A DNA stretch of 64,000 nt from an uncultured Polaribacter sp. (lineage in GTDB: Bacteria > Bacteroidota > Bacteroidia > Flavobacteriales > Flavobacteriaceae), in the NCBI GenBank assembly GCA_947497755.1, contig CANMHT010000002.1, forward strand, positions 124,001 to 188,000, read 5' to 3'. The notes beneath the pieces are model-generated. The model was not told where the DNA came from, did no database searches, and was given only the letters and a program-made list of their open reading frames with translations. The translations under genes were made by a program, and so were the position numbers. This document shows positions 61,682-64,000 of this stretch, piece after piece (position 1 is the first letter of the stretch; every line of letters starts with the position of its first letter).

Positions 61682-62560
61682 TTAATAGTATAATTCGTCT
61701 GTTTGTAAATTTAAAAAGCGCTGTGTTGCAAAATAAGTACTTAACCAAGTAATTAAAAAAGCAATGATTAATACACCTCCAAATAACTCACTTAATAAAA
61801 CATAATCATTTTTTAATTGTAAAGCCGGAATGTATTTATCAGTATAATAAACAACAGTTGCTAATCCAATTAAAGCAATGAAAGAACCGATCATTCCTAG
61901 TTTTATTCCTTGTAAAATAAATGGTTTTCTAATAAATGATTTGGTAGCTCCAACCATTTGCATGGTTTTAATATTAAATCGTTTAGAGTATACAGAAAGT
62001 CGCAAAGAACTATTGATTAATAAAATAGAAATTAATCCAAAAAATGCACTAATTATTAATAACCATAAACTAATTCGCTGAATGTTTTTGGTTAAAAACT
62101 GTATCAAAGGTTTGTCGTAAGAAACTTCTAAAACAAAGGCGTTTTTTTGAAATCTAGCTTCAATTTCTGACATCTTTTCTGGAGTAACATAATCCGCTTT
62201 TAAATACAAATCGATTCCGTTTTTTAGCGGATTTGTTCCCAAAAACTTGATAAAATCTTCTCCTAAATCTTTAGCATGAAATTTGGCTGCTTCTTCTTTA
62301 GATATAAAGACAATTTCTTTGGTGAATTTCTCTTTTAATAAAGACTCTCTTAAATTCTCTATGTTTTCTTTACTTACTTCATCTTTTAAAAACAAAGTCA
62401 TTGCTGTTTTTTCTTTAAAATGATTGGCAACACTTGTAGATTTTAATAAGATTAAGCCTAAAACACCAACCATAAATAAGACTAAAGAAATACTTACAAC
62501 TACAGAGAAGTAAGAAGATCTTAACCTACGTTTTTGGTATTTGTCAAAAGATTTAGACAT
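61682..62560 (-). CDS. ftsX: Cell division protein FtsX
   Basis: 292 aa with four TM helices: TM1 in YFSVVVSISLVLFMVGVLGLILL, then a periplasmic domain (KTAMTLFLKDEVSKENIENL) and three C-terminal helices (LLIISAFFGLISILLINSSLRL). FtsX with the ATPase FtsE controls septal peptidoglycan hydrolases. ftsE is not adjacent. First gene of the ftsX-DUF3098-uppP-truB run. Confidence 0.94.
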   Translation of the reverse strand: MSKSFDKYQKRRLRSSYFSVVVSISLVLFMVGVLGLILLKSTSVANHFKEKTAMTLFLKDEVSKENIENLRESLLKEKFTKEIVFISKEEAAKFHAKDLGEDFIKFLGTNPLKNGIDLYLKADYVTPEKMSEIEARFQKNAFVLEVSYDKPLIQFLTKNIQRISLWLLIISAFFGLISILLINSSLRLSVYSKRFNIKTMQMVGATKSFIRKPFILQGIKLGMIGSFIALIGLATVVYYTDKYIPALQLKNDYVLLSELFGGVLIIAFLITWLSTYFATQRFLNLQTDELYY

Positions 62561-62643
62561 GTATAATGTTTATTTGCTAGCTCGCAAGATACAAAAATAA
62601 ACCAGCAGTTAAATGCATAGTTTTTACAGTATTTTTGTTAAAA

Positions 62644-63045
62644 TTATGAGCGTTCTTGACACAATTCTATCAATACTCCATTGGTGGTTTTTGGATGTAA
62701 AAAAGCAACCAATTTATTATCAGCTCCAAATTTTGGTTCTTCATTTAACACGGTAAATCCTTCTGCTTTTAAACGAGCTATTTCTGCTTTAATATTAGAA
62801 ACAGCAAAAGCTATATGATGTATACCTTCTCCTTTTTTCTCAATAAATTTAGCGATTGGACTTTCTGGATTTGTAGCTTCTAATAGTTCAATTTTATTAG
62901 ACCCAACATCAAAAAAAGAAGTTTTTACACCTTCGCTTTTTACTTCTTCAATTTTATAATGTGCTTTGCCAAAAAGAGCCGCAAATAAGGTATTTGATTC
63001 TTCTAAATTCTTAACGGCAATTCCGATATGTTCAATTTTTTCCAT
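62644..63045 (-). CDS. mce: Methylmalonyl-CoA epimerase
   Basis: 133 aa VOC-fold enzyme: MEKIEHIGIAVKNLEESNTLFAALFG, FFDVGSNKIELLEATNPESPIAKFIEKKGEGIHHIAFAVSNI and LVAFLHPKTTNGVLIELCQ carry the metal-binding His/Glu residues. It interconverts (R)- and (S)-methylmalonyl-CoA in propionate metabolism. The ATG at 63045 gives family length; a longer frame to 63207 runs into the rbfA promoter on the other strand and is rejected. Confidence 0.95.
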   Translation of the reverse strand: MEKIEHIGIAVKNLEESNTLFAALFGKAHYKIEEVKSEGVKTSFFDVGSNKIELLEATNPESPIAKFIEKKGEGIHHIAFAVSNIKAEIARLKAEGFTVLNEEPKFGADNKLVAFLHPKTTNGVLIELCQERS

Positions 63046-63095
63046 GTACTGATTTTCTATCAACCAAAAATAAACATTCTTTTGGGAATTATGCG

Positions 63096-63103
63096 TAAAT
63101 TTG
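63096..63103 (+). promoter_or_regulatory. -7 box directly before rbfA
   Basis: TAAATTTG followed by C, with the ATG only 4 bp downstream. If functional, transcription would begin at or just before the start codon (leaderless). No -33 TTG lies at normal spacing. Confidence 0.45.
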
Positions 63104-63107
63104 CAGC

Positions 63108-63503
63108 ATGGAACAAACAAATAGACAGAAAAAAATTGCAGGTGTAATTCAGAAAGACTTGGTAGATGTTTTACAAAAAGCAGCGCAAGATGGTATGAAA
63201 GGAACAATCATTTCGGTTTCTAAGGTTACTGTTACCACAGATTTAAGCATTGCAAAAGTATATTTGAGTATTTTTCCGTCTGAGCAAAGAGATGAATTGG
63301 TACAAGGAATCCAGTCTAATACGGCATTAATTAGACATGAGCTAGCTAAGCGTACTAGAAATCAATTAAGAAGAATGCCAGAACTTAACTTTTTTGGAGA
63401 CGATTCTTTAGATTATATTGAAGAAATTGATAAGTCTTTAAGAGGAGAAGATGTTAACCCAATTGAAAACCCAGATGTTTTACCAAGACGTCAAAAACGT
63501 TAA
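63108..63503 (+). CDS. rbfA: 30S ribosome-binding factor A
   Basis: 131 aa KH-like factor: RQKKIAGVIQKDLVDVLQKAA at the N-terminus, VTVTTDLSIAKVYLSIFP and RNQLRRMPELNFFGDDSLDYIEEIDKSL near the end. RbfA matures the 17S/16S rRNA end of the 30S subunit and supports cold growth. It is followed 57 bp later by a LolC/E-type permease gene, the usual Bacteroidetes order. Confidence 0.96.
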   Translation: MEQTNRQKKIAGVIQKDLVDVLQKAAQDGMKGTIISVSKVTVTTDLSIAKVYLSIFPSEQRDELVQGIQSNTALIRHELAKRTRNQLRRMPELNFFGDDSLDYIEEIDKSLRGEDVNPIENPDVLPRRQKR

Positions 63504-63560
63504 TTTGTTTGCTTCTCCAATTTTTTTGCAGTTAGTTTGTATTGATTTGATACGACAATT

Positions 63561-64000
63561 GTGAACTTTCCTTTTTACATAGCCAAACGATATTTATTCG
63601 CAAAAAGCGGAAATAATACCATTAATATTATTACCATCATTGCTTCTTTTGGAGTTATTGTTGGTTCATTGGCATTGTTTATTATACTTTCAGGTTTTTC
63701 AGGTTTTAAATCTTTTACCAATCAGATGTTGGATTATTCTGATCCTGATATAAAGATTACCGCAGTTAAAGGAAAATCTTTTCTGATGACAGATGAATTA
63801 ACGACATTGTTAAAAGATCAAAAAGATATTAAAGCGTATTCAAAAGTTGTAGAAGAGCGCGCTTTTTTACAGTACAAACAAAGAGATTATATCGCTTTTG
63901 TAAAAGGTGTTAGTGATAATTATGTAGCGATCACTCAAATCGATTCTACGCTAAAAGTTGGGCAATGGTTAGATCCAAATTATATAAATACTGGGGTAAT
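63561..64000 (+). CDS. LolC/LolE-type ABC transporter permease, cut by window edge
   Basis: About 146 codons visible. The GTG start gives MNFPFYIAKRYLFAKSGNNT, followed by TM1 (INIITIIASFGVIVGSLALFIILSGFSGF) and a periplasmic MacB-PCD/FtsX-like domain (DPDIKITAVKG, DYIAFVKGVSDNYV). This is the N-terminus of lipoprotein-releasing or related FtsX-superfamily permeases. GTG start chosen because the conserved PFYIAKRYL begins at once after it. The ATPase would lie beyond the window or elsewhere. Confidence 0.9.
   Translation, partial: MNFPFYIAKRYLFAKSGNNTINIITIIASFGVIVGSLALFIILSGFSGFKSFTNQMLDYSDPDIKITAVKGKSFLMTDELTTLLKDQKDIKAYSKVVEERAFLQYKQRDYIAFVKGVSDNYVAITQIDSTLKVGQWLDPNYINTGV

Overview
The window looks like chromosomal DNA of a marine-type member of the Flavobacteriaceae (Bacteroidetes), in the Polaribacter/Tenacibaculum neighbourhood. 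I infer this from low G+C, flavobacterial promoters (-33 TTG, -7 TAnnTTTG), type IX secretion C-terminal domains, the COX3/COX4/SCO layout, the accC-accB-fabH-rpmF-DUF177-pdxA cluster, the 2-oxoglutarate dehydrogenase pair and a PiT transporter with a C-terminal PhoU-like tail. Genus assignment is not possible by eye.

Positions 1 to about 10,070 are accessory. A PLD-nuclease gene and a partial HhH-glycosylase-like gene (1-1294) are followed by co-oriented single genes separated by imperfect palindromes of about 96-203 bp. Each gene carries its own matched inverted core (AAC at one end, GTT at the other), the arrangement expected of integron gene cassettes with attC sites, but the cores depart from the classical consensus and no integrase is present. 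Array 1 (1432-6778) holds a four-TM protein, a CoiA-like nuclease, a membrane protein present twice, another membrane protein, a DUF6756-like protein and a RelA/SpoT-domain protein. Array 2 (7331-9470) holds a HEPN-like protein and a TIR/SEFIR protein. Array 2 lies in an island of about 2.9 kb bounded by a 55-bp direct repeat of the 3' half of tRNA-Leu (7109-7163 and 9987-10041), with repeated arm-like sequences inside both ends. A related 'head' sequence borders array 1, so islands seem to have accreted in tandem at this tRNA.

From 10,096 the content is core genome. 10.3-15.5 kb: heme O synthase, two COX3-type subunits, COX4, a Cys-less SCO-like protein, SCO, DUF420 and a small CxxC membrane protein. 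15.7-24.3 kb: TolC, a beta-lactamase-like hydrolase, TsaB, MscS, a YyaL-type protein and a porin. 24.4-29.6 kb: phosphate transporter, Pif1-like helicase and a VOC protein. 29.7-33.7 kb: OdhB/OdhA. 33.9-42.7 kb: tRNA-Asn, hydrolase, Lrp regulator, fatty-acid and B6/B2 cofactor genes, tRNA-CAU and a polyprenyl synthase. 42.8-49.5 kb: TetR regulator with a TolC/MFP/RND efflux operon. 49.5-56.3 kb: two type IX-secreted proteins, RecX and a lipoprotein. 56.4-64 kb: threonine dehydrogenase-like enzyme, thioredoxin-like protein, conserved hypotheticals, then truB-uppP-DUF3098-ftsX, methylmalonyl-CoA epimerase, rbfA and the start of a LolC/E-type permease.

The most unusual content is the cassette/island region: small, mostly defence- or toxin-like single genes (TIR, HEPN-like, RelA/SpoT, CoiA nuclease) moved in a cassette format by a recombinase not encoded here.
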